A stretch of DNA of 64,000 nucleotides from NCBI RefSeq assembly GCF_012274275.1, contig NZ_JAANZA010000003.1, forward strand, positions 186,001-250,000, given 5' to 3'. This document shows positions 1 to 6,785 of the stretch, piece after piece; the stretch's first letter is position 1, and the number at the start of each line of letters is the position of its first letter. Origin of the DNA: Cryobacterium sp. BB307 (GTDB lineage: Bacteria; Actinomycetota; Actinomycetes; Actinomycetales; Microbacteriaceae). Position numbers and translations under genes: made by a program. The notes under the pieces were generated by a model that worked only from the letters and a program-made list of their open reading frames with translations, did no database searches and was not told the DNA's origin.

Positions 1-198
1 CTGCAGCCGGGTGAGCGCGGCCTGTAACTGCGAACGATCCAGCGACTTGGCCGACACGCCCTCGTCCAGGTACCAGACCACGTCCCAGCTGTGCGCGTCA
101 GCGTAGCGCTGAATCGCGTCGCGCTGAGCATCCAGGCCGAGGCCGCTGTCGGCCTGCTCCTCAGTGGACACCCGCAGGTAGCCGATCATCGTGGTCAT
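1..198 (-). CDS. Serine recombinase/integrase, N-terminal part (cut by window edge)
   Basis: The 66 visible residues are the start of a serine recombinase catalytic domain: the motif GYLRVSTEEQ carries the nucleophilic serine (residue 11), followed by GLGLDAQRDAIQRYA and a DEGVSAKSLDR stretch typical of the resolvase fold. These enzymes cut and rejoin DNA through a phosphoserine link; at the end of an element they usually integrate and excise it. The ATG at 198 follows the stop of the upstream gene by three bases, so the two are co-transcribed and probably translationally coupled. Whether it is a large serine integrase or a small resolvase cannot be seen because the C-terminus is missing. Confidence 0.9.
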   Translation of the reverse strand, partial: MTTMIGYLRVSTEEQADSGLGLDAQRDAIQRYADAHSWDVVWYLDEGVSAKSLDRSQLQAALTRLQ

Positions 199-201
199 TG
201 G

Positions 202-633
202 TCACGCCTTCTTGACGAGGGGCACGATGTTGCGGCGGATGTGGCGAGTGAGTGCGCCCTTGTTGGCGAACTGCTCCCCGCAGGTGCAGTCGTTGAGTGC
301 GTTGGCGTTCGCCTCGTGCGCGACCACGCGTGAAGCTAGGTTAGCCGCGTGCTTTCCTCCCGTGGCGACGCGCTTGGCAGGTGCCTCGATCTCCCACCCG
401 GAGGGCAGGTTTCCGACGTTGGCGATGGCCCGCTGGACGAGAGCGTCAAAGTCGTCAGCCTCGATAACCTCCACGAACGCTTGCCAGGCCATGGCACGCA
501 TGGCCTTATAGCGGTTCTTCTGAACGTCGATGCCGTGAGCCTCGATAACCTTCGCAATGCCCTCGTTGACGATCTGCTGGAGGGTGGGTTCCACTGCCTC
601 GACCTCGACGGGGACTGTGTTCTTGGTGGCCAT
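202..633 (-). CDS. Small zinc-finger-like protein in the integrase operon
   Basis: 143 residues from an ATG at 633 with a good ribosome site (aaggag) six bases upstream; a longer frame reaching further upstream would run through the SOS box and is rejected. The middle is helical and mixed. The C-terminus has a C2H2-like segment, CTCGEQF then KGALTRHIRR: two cysteines one residue apart, twelve residues, then one histidine. The fourth ligand is not where a classical C2H2 finger has it. Function unknown. Being first in an SOS-box operon with the recombinase, it may be a DNA-binding regulator or an excision factor, but that is inference from position only. Confidence 0.75.
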   Translation of the reverse strand: MATKNTVPVEVEAVEPTLQQIVNEGIAKVIEAHGIDVQKNRYKAMRAMAWQAFVEVIEADDFDALVQRAIANVGNLPSGWEIEAPAKRVATGGKHAANLASRVVAHEANANALNDCTCGEQFANKGALTRHIRRNIVPLVKKA

Positions 634-660
634 GATTTCTCCTTCGCTGCGCCATGAGAA

Positions 661-676
661 TCGAACATGTGTTCGA
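661..676. promoter_or_regulatory. LexA/SOS box (TCGAAC-N4-GTTCGA)
   Basis: The 16 bases TCGAACATGTGTTCGA have perfect half sites matching the mycobacterial/actinobacterial LexA operator TCGAACN4GTTCGA. It lies 28 bases before the start of the zinc-finger-like gene and recombinase, and also in the divergent space before the gene at 834. Expected effect: LexA repression, relieved by DNA damage. Binding is not shown, only the sequence match. Confidence 0.85.
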
Positions 677-681
677 ATAAA

Positions 682-716
682 CAGGCACTTTGCCTGAAGG
701 GGACCCTTCTGGCAAA
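682..716. promoter_or_regulatory. Two overlapping palindromes beside the SOS box
   Basis: 682-696 is CAGGCA-ctt-TGCCTG, a perfect 6-bp inverted repeat. It overlaps a larger one at 689-716: arm TTTGCCTGAAGGG, centre ga, arm CCCTTCTGGCAAA, with one mismatch in 13 pairs. The two cannot form as hairpins at the same time. A further perfect 12-bp palindrome, GCGGCATGCCGC, lies at 749-760. The spacing and symmetry fit operators for element-encoded regulators controlling the divergent promoters; no regulator is identified. Confidence 0.6.
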
Positions 717-833
717 CAGGGTCGGTGTCTGACTGTCTGTGATGCGCTGCGGCATGCCGCTTAGGTTCTGGCGTGCGGCGCTGCGCTTGGGTCGCGCCTA
801 CCACCTGCCACACTTGCGCTTGAGGAGGTATTA

Positions 834-1481
834 ATGGAGGTTTCAAGCGGCCAACCGAGTTTCGACATCGACGACGTCAACGTCCGACAGGTCGTCAGGG
901 TGCAGGCTCTCAGACAGCCCGGCGTGCCGGTGGAGAAAGGTCTTTGGCAGTGGCCGGAGGTTCCGGAGCATGCGCGCGAAGCGGTCCGCCAATACTGGGA
1001 CGCCCAACAGCAGGACGACTCGCATGCCCACGACGTGACGTTCTGGGGTCCGCGTGCATTCCTTGAGCCATTGTCACGGAGCATCGCCGTGGCCCAAGAT
1101 GACGTCGACGGCGTGGGGTGGCTGCAGGTCTTGCTCGATCTGGTCGAGCAACAAGGTCTGCAGTGGAGAGAGCACCCCGATCCCGCTTCGGGGTACCCCT
1201 TCCGCGACCACGAAGACCGCATGCCTCCAGTGCCCCTGTCGAAATTGCGCGCGACCAAGCCCGAGCAGATACTGGGTCACAGCCCATTCGCTGATCGATC
1301 GAACCTTTGTCTGGCATTCAGGAGCACTAAGGACGTGGGGCTCTTGCTGCAGGTTGTAGCGGAGCGAGTGCCAGGATTCGCGGACGTGCGGATCAAACTG
1401 ATAGCGAACGGTTCTGTGTATGACTGGACGTACCGCGGGGGGACGCAGGTTAGTTTCGACAATTCAGCCCTGGGATCCTGA
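834..1481 (+). CDS. Hypothetical element protein, 215 aa
   Basis: An ATG preceded by a very strong ribosome site (gaggaggt, five bases before the start) opens a 215-residue soluble, acidic, tryptophan-rich protein. I recognise no family and see no signal peptide or membrane segment. It is transcribed away from the integrase operon across the SOS-box region, so it may share that damage control. It converges with the gene ending at 1617, with a hairpin between them. Function unknown; the ribosome site and codon pattern are the evidence that it is expressed. Confidence 0.7.
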   Translation: MEVSSGQPSFDIDDVNVRQVVRVQALRQPGVPVEKGLWQWPEVPEHAREAVRQYWDAQQQDDSHAHDVTFWGPRAFLEPLSRSIAVAQDDVDGVGWLQVLLDLVEQQGLQWREHPDPASGYPFRDHEDRMPPVPLSKLRATKPEQILGHSPFADRSNLCLAFRSTKDVGLLLQVVAERVPGFADVRIKLIANGSVYDWTYRGGTQVSFDNSALGS

Positions 1482-1564
1482 CGGCGTGGCCGGTGCGTCG
1501 CGGCTGTCGCTAGTCCCGACCTAGCGCTCGCAGGCATGGCCGGGAGGGACCTGCACCACACGCA

Positions 1565-1596
1565 GAGAGCCCCCCAGCGACTGCCAAAGGGCTCTC
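1565..1596. terminator. Hairpin between convergent genes
   Basis: GAGAGCCC at 1565-1572 pairs perfectly with GGGCTCTC at 1589-1596 across a 16-base loop. It sits between the converging ends of the genes at 834-1481 and 1617-2189. There is no U-tract, so termination strength is uncertain. Confidence 0.5.
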
Positions 1597-1616
1597 GAGT
1601 GGGGGTGCCGTGCAGG

Positions 1617-2189
1617 TCAGACGTTCGGTGCCGCGTACGTCATCTGGTTGGAGATGTTGAATGCAGGCCCGCTGGTCACTCCCTCCACATACGCGAGCGC
1701 CGCTGCCGAGTCCGCCGTGTCCGGGTGCGCAGCCTGGTAGACCTCAGCCACGTCGAGCCACACGGAGTTCCGAGCGCGGTTGCCGACTGCATGCGCCAGG
1801 CTGTCGTCACCGTTGGCGATGGCGTCGTTCAGCACTTCCAGCGCCTCCTGCTTGTCTGTGATCTTGCGGGCGCGGTCGGCGGCATCCCGACGCAGCAGCA
1901 CACTGTTCGCATCGCTGGGCTGGCTGCCGCGCAGCTCGCGCTCGACCTTGTCGCGCAGGTTCTTGACGTAGGACTCCTGGTCGGCCTTGATGCCGTCGAG
2001 CTTGCTCCTGGTGGATGTGTCGAGGGCTTCCAGGTGCTCCTTTTTGGCGAGGTCGGACGTCATCGGGTCATCGAGGATCGCCTGGCGGGCGTTGCGGTGC
2101 GCTTCCTTGACGGCAGCGGCGCTGTCCTTGTAGCTGTTCAGCGCCGAGGGCAGGCTCTTCTCGACGGACGCGGCGGTTGACTTGCTCAT
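1617..2189 (-). CDS. Hypothetical helical protein of the element, 190 aa
   Basis: The start is taken at ATG 2189 (MSKSTAAS) because ggaaggaaa lies directly upstream; a longer in-frame extension starting at 2309 lacks such a site. The sequence is rich in Ala, Lys, Asp and Glu and is largely predicted helix, with a coiled-coil-like stretch around residues 45-95. No signal peptide, membrane segment or known motif. It is the last gene of the leftward set after the primase, with a 141-base gap. Function unknown; a structural or DNA-associated helper role is only a guess. Confidence 0.7.
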   Translation of the reverse strand: MSKSTAASVEKSLPSALNSYKDSAAAVKEAHRNARQAILDDPMTSDLAKKEHLEALDTSTRSKLDGIKADQESYVKNLRDKVERELRGSQPSDANSVLLRRDAADRARKITDKQEALEVLNDAIANGDDSLAHAVGNRARNSVWLDVAEVYQAAHPDTADSAAALAYVEGVTSGPAFNISNQMTYAAPNV

Positions 2190-2330
2190 GGTGTTTCCTT
2201 CCATTTGGTTACCGGGAACCGCCCGGTGCGGTGGTTGATGGTTTGGCCAGGTCAGCGCGGCGTCAGCGTTCACAGCGGTCTCCTCCTGCGGCGCTCGTGA
2301 CGTGTCCACACAAGCCGGAGAGTTCTGTGC

Positions 2331-4379
2331 TCATGAGTCGGCCCCCGTGGAACGGTTGGGCTTCCTCTTCTGCTCGCCAGGTGCCCTAGTGGGCTTGCGC
2401 GCGCGGGGTGCCCCGCCAACTGCGCCAGCAGCACCAACGGCGCCAACTGCGCTTTTCGTGCCCCCAGTTGGTGTAGTTAGTGCAGTTGGTTGCTCTCCCC
2501 TAGCTGCTGCGCCAACTGGTGCGCCCACTGGCAAGTCCCAGTAAGTGACCCTGGGGAACCCAGCCGACGTAATCACTGCCTTGATGCGCTGACGCGCCCG
2601 TTTCAGTGCGTCCAAGGAGTGCCCCACCTTTGCCCCTTCGCTCTTGACCAGCGCGGATGCGACCGGGCTTTCCATCGTCAGGAAGTCGAGCAGCCAGTCA
2701 GCCGCCTCACCAGTTGCGGTCTTGTCTGTGCCCTCACCAGCGCGGCCCATTACCGAACCGATGGACTCTTCGAGGTCCGCTCCCCACACGAGCCGCCCGG
2801 TGCATGCGGTGCCCTCGTCGGTGTCCACGGGTGTCGAGACGATCGTGAACGTCAGCGTGGGCAGGTCGGTGCGGCCTAGGTTGTTCTTCGGGGTGCCGAA
2901 CAGCTTGCGTTGCTCGGTATCGTCGTCCGGGTCGATCACGACCGTGTGGACAGAGCGCGCCACTGCCGTGAACGCCTTCGAGCCCATGACAAGCTGCAAG
3001 GGGTCGGTGGAGCCGGACTTGTTGTGGTGCATGATGCCGAGCATGGCCATGCCAGTACGGTCAGCGAGGGCCACCAGCGGTTCCAGCGCGATGCGAACCT
3101 CGGAGTCCTTGTGCGTGTCCTGCTCGCCCAGCCTGCTCATGAGCGGGTCCAGCAGCAGCAGCCCCGAATCCGTCTGCAGTGCAGCGTCTTCCAGCGCGCG
3201 GAGGTCGTGCGGCAGCGACAGCCCAAGGTGGATGTCGTCGGCGGTGCGCACCTCTACGCGGAACACCCTGTCTAGGTCAGCTTGCGCTGCCATGAGCCGC
3301 GGGACGATGGTGTGCTCCCACGAGTCTTCGGTAGCCGCGATGAGCACGCCCCTCGGCTTGCCATGGGACTCGCCCGGGAGTTCACCACGGGTGACCCGTG
3401 CGGCGATCCAGTACGCACCGGTCGACTTGCCGATGCCCTCACGGCCTGCGAGCAGTGCGAGCGTGCCAAGCGCGAGCCTGCCGTCCCACAGCCACACGAC
3501 CGGGCGCGGCTTGATAGCCGAGGCGGGGGTGAGTTGTAGCGAGCGTGCCCGCGGCCGGGAACCCTTCACGTTCGGCTTGTCCTGCACGTGCTCGGTCGGG
3601 GGCGCATGCATCACCGCGTCCCAGTCGGCCTCCACCCGAGCAATGCCCTTGGTCCATGCCTGGTCGAACGCGTCGCCGGCATCGGGATAGTTGCGGGTGT
3701 ACCGCTCACGCGCGACGTCGTACGCCTGCTGGCGACCATTGCCCCACGACAGGGCATCCACGAGAGGCGTGAGCAGCGGCAGTAGGTCGGCGTTACTGAC
3801 GCCTTTGAGCGGCACCGCCTTGGCCAGCTTGTGCGCCTTCGTGCTCGGCTTCGGGGTGCGCTCATCCGCGAGCCAGTCCTCCAGCGACACCGTGGACGAG
3901 TAGGCGGTCGCTTTGTGGCGCACCACTGCCCAAGCCGGTGCCGGGGCAAGGTCCGGAGCCTCGGTTAGCGCTGGCCCGTTGTAGATGACCATGCCGACAC
4001 CCGCGCGAATGTCCACGCCTAGCATGCCGTGCACGTCGGTGGCGATGGTGCAGTCCACGCCGTCTGGGGCCGCGTACAGGTCGTGACGACCCTTGCCGCT
4101 GCGGCTCGCATAGTGCATCGTCGCTGGCAGCCTGATTCCCGCCTGCTTGAGACTCGCGAAGCCATCACGGCCGCCCTTGCGGTCACGGTCAACGACGACC
4201 AGCCTGCTGAGGCCGCAGTGAACGCCGATGCGCTCGTCCCGCTTAAACCAACCCTTGATGGTTGCCCAGTCGGTCGTGGCCTCGGTTCCCCACTTGGCCA
4301 GCGGCTTACCATCGGCGGAGCATGGGAAGACGTACCATCCGGCAGCCGCCAAGCTGAGCGCGATGTCCACGGTGCTCAC
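2331..4379 (-). CDS. Bifunctional primase-polymerase / RecA-like helicase replication protein
   Basis: 682 residues, GTG start overlapping the previous gene's stop (GTGA). Residues 1-170 form an archaeo-eukaryotic-type prim-pol domain: VVVDRD (D64, D66), H99 in GKGRHDLY, and GVDIRAG (D123) are the expected metal and nucleotide residues. Residues 300-500 are a RecA/AAA_25-like ATPase with Walker A GREGIGKST (312-320) and Walker B LLLLDP (D411). A DNA-binding-like region follows, then a low-complexity Gly/Ala/Pro/Thr tail from about 615. Such fusions prime DNA and unwind it in plasmids, satellites and actinobacterial integrative elements. It is the likely replication initiator of this element. 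Confidence 0.9.
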   Translation of the reverse strand: MSTVDIALSLAAAGWYVFPCSADGKPLAKWGTEATTDWATIKGWFKRDERIGVHCGLSRLVVVDRDRKGGRDGFASLKQAGIRLPATMHYASRSGKGRHDLYAAPDGVDCTIATDVHGMLGVDIRAGVGMVIYNGPALTEAPDLAPAPAWAVVRHKATAYSSTVSLEDWLADERTPKPSTKAHKLAKAVPLKGVSNADLLPLLTPLVDALSWGNGRQQAYDVARERYTRNYPDAGDAFDQAWTKGIARVEADWDAVMHAPPTEHVQDKPNVKGSRPRARSLQLTPASAIKPRPVVWLWDGRLALGTLALLAGREGIGKSTGAYWIAARVTRGELPGESHGKPRGVLIAATEDSWEHTIVPRLMAAQADLDRVFRVEVRTADDIHLGLSLPHDLRALEDAALQTDSGLLLLDPLMSRLGEQDTHKDSEVRIALEPLVALADRTGMAMLGIMHHNKSGSTDPLQLVMGSKAFTAVARSVHTVVIDPDDDTEQRKLFGTPKNNLGRTDLPTLTFTIVSTPVDTDEGTACTGRLVWGADLEESIGSVMGRAGEGTDKTATGEAADWLLDFLTMESPVASALVKSEGAKVGHSLDALKRARQRIKAVITSAGFPRVTYWDLPVGAPVGAAARGEQPTALTTPTGGTKSAVGAVGAAGAVGGAPRARKPTRAPGEQKRKPNRSTGADS
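2415..2518. repeat. Five CCAACTG/CAGTTGG copies inside the primase tail
   Basis: GCCAACTGCGC occurs at 2415 and again exactly 27 bp later at 2442; inverted copies (CAGTTGG) start at 2465 and 2483; a further direct copy starts at 2511. All lie in the part encoding the low-complexity C-terminal tail of the primase. They may simply reflect a repetitive Val-Gly-Ala peptide, but the inverted orientation of two copies is not needed for that. Confidence 0.5.
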
Positions 4380-4765
4380 TTGTCGACCTCCTCTTCGTCG
4401 AGGTCGTCCTCTTCAACCAGAAGTCGCAGGCGCAGCGGCTCATCCGGCATGAAGTAGAGCACACCCTGGCACTCGTCACACCGTGAGTGAGACTTGTGCA
4501 GGGCCTCTAGGCCCCAGTTCAGGCCCTCCTGGCTGGCCCACGTGGCTACGTCGCACTGGAACGATTCCTGGCCGCCATGCGTGTGGATGTACCCGTATCC
4601 GTGCTCAGCCAGACCGGGGAGCATGACCCCGTGCTCAGCCCACGGCTCGAACCACTTAGGGTCAGGTCCGGTGCTAAGCACGCGCATGGCCTCAGCCCGT
4701 GACAGCCTCCGCTTACTCGGGTAGTTGGCTACGGTCCAAGTCGTGGCACGCCCTCGACTGGTCAT
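4376..4765 (-). CDS. Hypothetical protein with CxxC pair, upstream of primase
   Basis: 129 residues from ATG 4765, preceded by gaagggtgg. The start overlaps the stop of the upstream gene (ATGA), and its own stop overlaps the primase GTG, so all three are translationally coupled. A CDEC pair near residue 96 and a His-rich middle could bind a metal; the C-terminus is a run of Asp and Glu. A reading starting at 5068 would lengthen it but overlaps the upstream gene completely and has no better ribosome site. Family not recognised; position suggests a replication accessory protein. Confidence 0.7.
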   Translation of the reverse strand: MTSRGRATTWTVANYPSKRRLSRAEAMRVLSTGPDPKWFEPWAEHGVMLPGLAEHGYGYIHTHGGQESFQCDVATWASQEGLNWGLEALHKSHSRCDECQGVLYFMPDEPLRLRLLVEEDDLDEEEVDK

Positions 4766-4965
4766 CGCTGGCCACCCTTCAGCAGGCCGGTCAGACGCTT
4801 GACCTGGCTGGGGGTGAGCGGCGGAGCGGCGGCGAGCGCACGCTCGATGGCTGCCTCGATGTTGGCTGTGGCTAGCTCTTGCCGAGCTTCGAATACCTGG
4901 CTTTGGTCTTGGGCACGTACTGCCCGCGCCACCCTCGTGGCGGCATGTTGCTTGATGGAAGACAT
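4762..4965 (-). CDS. Small helical protein, first gene of the replication operon
   Basis: 67 residues, ATG 4965 with aggggacc upstream (an in-frame ATG at 5013 is possible but has no ribosome site and would run into the inverted repeat copy). Almost entirely alpha-helical with many Ala, Arg and Gln, ending LTPSQVKRLTGLLKGG, which resembles a short DNA-binding helix. It overlaps the next gene by four bases. As the gene nearest the iteron-like repeats it is a candidate copy-control or origin-binding protein; this is inferred from position only. Confidence 0.65.
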   Translation of the reverse strand: MSSIKQHAATRVARAVRAQDQSQVFEARQELATANIEAAIERALAAAPPLTPSQVKRLTGLLKGGQR

Positions 4966-5016
4966 CTGGTCCCCTAGGACTGACCCGGAGGACCCCATGA
5001 CAGGGTCGAGCATCCG

Positions 5017-5187
5017 GAGTGATTCGACAATGGGGGCTCTGCTTCAGCCGGGGGCATCTCGCCCGCACCGGCGTCTGTCAGTGCCTTACTGCCTGGCCCA
5101 CCATCTCGGTGGCCAGCTGTCGAATCACTCGACGTACTTCACTTTGCCGAATCTCTCGGCGTACTGCTCTTTGACGAATCACTCGTC
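5017..5187. repeat. 27-bp iteron-like repeats, each with a covarying hairpin
   Basis: Three units start at 5119, 5146 and 5173, exactly 27 bp apart. Each begins with a 15-base hairpin: GTCGA-ATCAC-TCGAC, GCCGA-ATCTC-TCGGC, GACGA-ATCAC-TCGTC. The second base of the left arm changes (T, C, A) and the matching base of the right arm changes with it. Units one and two continue with a 12-base GTACTnCnCTTT spacer. A 12-base copy (GTCGAATCACTC on the minus strand) lies inverted at 5017-5028. This layout fits binding sites of a replication initiator or repressor upstream of the replication operon. Confidence 0.8.
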
Positions 5188-5211
5188 GCCGTATCAGGGC
5201 ATCCCGCCCTG

Positions 5212-5259
5212 CTGTTGCTGTTGCTGTTGCTGTTACTGTTGCTGTTGCTGTTGCTGTTA
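5212..5259. repeat. Hexamer array, two 24-bp blocks of (CTGTTG)3-CTGTTA
   Basis: Eight consecutive hexamers without interruption: three CTGTTG then CTGTTA, and the same block again. On the minus strand it reads as TAACAG/CAACAG repeats. It begins 25 bases after the third hairpin repeat. The strand bias (one strand almost without A, the other without T except at the block ends) resembles single-strand recognition arrays found at origins. It contains no convincing gene. Confidence 0.85.
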
Positions 5260-5278
5260 CACAGTTTGCCCTACACCC

Positions 5279-5301
5279 CCGCCTATTTGGCAAATTGGCG
5301 G
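5279..5301. promoter_or_regulatory. 23-bp palindrome next to the hexamer array
   Basis: CCGCC-t-ATTTG around a single central G pairs with CAAAT-t-GGCGG; only the T/T position fails. Its centre is AT-rich, unlike the surrounding DNA. It may be an operator or part of an origin unwinding region. The rest of 5302-5487 holds no gene or repeat I can support. Confidence 0.5.
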
Positions 5302-5487
5302 GAAAAGCCCTGGTCAGGCGGCGGGTTCCCCGACCCCAGTAACCGCGTTGCCCTACGCCCCGTTGCCGCGTTGGGTTGCCGGGGGTAGCCGGGTGGGCAG
5401 GCTGGTAGCGCTTAGGCCTCTCAGCGACCGCCCAGGGCCGCTCGCGCCGACAGCGGCCCGCGCCCAAGGGCCAGGCAACCTCGCTAG

Positions 5488-5751
5488 CTAGTCGTCGTTG
5501 GGTAGGTACCAACCGTGCTCGCGGCGCCGGGGCTCCGGTGGGTTCGGGTGTTCGCGGGCGTAGGCCTCGTTCGCACGGCGCGTCATTTCTTCGTCGTAGC
5601 GGTGCAGCTCATCGTAGAGTCTCGACGCCTCGTCGAGATCCCCGCTAGCTACATAACTCTGTCGCAGCGCCTCGCGGTCGTCTTCAAGTTCCGCGTCGGA
5701 CAGCGGGCGGAGGCTACCCAAGCCGCGTGCAATGGAGTCGAAGATGCCCAT
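5488..5751 (-). CDS. Small hypothetical element protein, 87 aa
   Basis: ATG 5751 opens an 87-residue charged protein (MGIFDSIARGLG start) with two helical stretches rich in Asp, Glu and Arg, ending in a Pro/Arg-rich tail. There is no strong ribosome site upstream, which lowers confidence, but the composition is typical of a folded protein rather than of a shadow frame. It is transcribed toward the origin-like repeats and divergently from the QueC-like gene. Family not recognised. Confidence 0.55.
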   Translation of the reverse strand: MGIFDSIARGLGSLRPLSDAELEDDREALRQSYVASGDLDEASRLYDELHRYDEEMTRRANEAYAREHPNPPEPRRREHGWYLPNDD

Positions 5752-6053
5752 GCAAGGATGCTGTCACGGCCGGAGGCTCGCGGGCAACCGTAGAAAGGTA
5801 CGTTTACGCATTTGTGCGGGGCGAAGGCGTGGAGAGCTCCTCAGCCGCTCGCGCAAGGACCCGCTTCCCCTCGACCCGCTCGGCTACCTCGACACGTGCG
5901 TGCATCGCGGTCGTCCGACTCGCGAGCTTCCGGAGGCCGTCAGGTCCCCTTGGCAACCCGTGCCAGCTTCAGCGGGTCCCGATCAAATGTGGAAAACGCT
6001 AGCGACTGCGAGACGCTACGAGTAGGTTCTCCTCACCCAGTGAAAGGAAACTC
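5752..6053. other. 302-base gap without a supported gene
   Basis: The space between the divergent 87-aa gene and the QueC-like gene. All frames give short Arg/Ser-rich peptides without ribosome sites. No preQ1-type riboswitch could be recognised by eye. The last bases (gaaaggaaactc) are the ribosome site of the QueC-like gene. Confidence 0.5.
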
Positions 6054-6707
6054 ATGTCCGTCATAGTTCTCATGTCCGGTGGCCCGGACTCGTCCACCCT
6101 CGCCTTCCACGCGAAGCATCAGCTTGGTGAAGATGTCATCGGTCTGTTTGTTGATAGCGGTCAGTTGTTCGCAGACGCAGAATTGGCGGGTGCGAAGACC
6201 GTGGCGAAAGCTTTGGGTATCCACCTTGAGATCGCGCGACTCTCCGCCTTTCGTGACGTCATGATCGGATTCGTGCCTGCGCCCTATGTGGCCATGGGCG
6301 GCGACGCCGAGGCTTTGTCCCGCGGGGGCGCATTCCTTCCGATCGCGGTCGCCTGTAGTTACGCGGTCTTCACCCAATCATCCCGGATCCAAGTAGCAAC
6401 GATCGCCGAGGACGTGGAGAAGTTTCCTGCGATGATCCCATTCGTCGAAAATTGGAATCCAAACCTTCGGCTGTTCCTCTCTGACGAGAATGCTGGCATC
6501 GAATTACCGTTCTTGCGGAAGCGCAAGTCCGAGGTGCTGCGGCTCGGGACGGAGCTAGGAGTTCCGCTTCACGCCACCAGGACGTGTCAGCAAGCCACGG
6601 CACTTCACTGTGGTGAATGTTCGCGATGTTCCTCTCGGCACCAGGCATTTCGGGCTGCGGGATTGGCTGACCCGACCGCATACACCGTCGCGCCGGGGGC
6701 CAACTGA
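6054..6707 (+). CDS. QueC-like PP-loop enzyme (7-cyano-7-deazaguanine synthase family), cargo of the element
   Basis: 217 residues, ATG with gaaagga upstream. PP-loop motif SGGPDSS at residues 8-14 binds ATP; four cysteines at 178, 186, 189 and 192 (CGECSRC in the last part) match the QueC zinc site, and EDVEKFP and RKRKSEV lie where QueC has its substrate region. QueC turns carboxy-deazaguanine into preQ0 with ATP and ammonia. No folE, queD, queE or tgt is nearby. QueC-like proteins also occur in antiphage systems (QatC of QatABCD and the type IV CBASS QueC-like protein), where the partners are adjacent; none is seen here. Substrate therefore open: preQ0 supply, nucleic-acid modification or protein modification. 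Confidence 0.85.
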   Translation: MSVIVLMSGGPDSSTLAFHAKHQLGEDVIGLFVDSGQLFADAELAGAKTVAKALGIHLEIARLSAFRDVMIGFVPAPYVAMGGDAEALSRGGAFLPIAVACSYAVFTQSSRIQVATIAEDVEKFPAMIPFVENWNPNLRLFLSDENAGIELPFLRKRKSEVLRLGTELGVPLHATRTCQQATALHCGECSRCSSRHQAFRAAGLADPTAYTVAPGAN

Positions 6708-6713
6708 CCGGAT

Positions 6714-6756
6714 GAGAATGACCGTATGGGATGGCGGTCTTCTCACTCTCATTTTT
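6714..6756 (+). terminator. Rho-independent terminator after the QueC-like gene
   Basis: GAGAA-t-GACCG pairs with CGGTCTTCTC (6735-6744) with one bulged base and a 10-base loop; a T-rich stretch with TTTTT follows at 6752-6756. It starts seven bases after the stop codon. Confidence 0.65.
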
Positions 6757-6785
6757 CCCAACGAGACGAGTCACCGATGGGTCCA

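Noticed and set aside
5119-5259. CRISPR array
   Set aside because: Units are short with no spacers of constant length and different sequence, and there are no cas genes.
4799-5491. Rightward frame containing a run of cysteines
   Set aside because: The cysteines are only the CTGTTG hexamers read in another frame; it is antisense to two coupled genes.
5078-5512. Leftward 144-aa reading frame through the hairpin and hexamer repeats
   Set aside because: It reads out as Thr-Ala and Arg-rich repeats produced by the DNA repeats, has no ribosome site and overlaps the 87-aa gene; DNA-level function explains the pattern better.
5752-6053. preQ1 riboswitch before the QueC-like gene
   Set aside because: No recognisable preQ1 pseudoknot or conserved loop; only a ribosome site is convincing.
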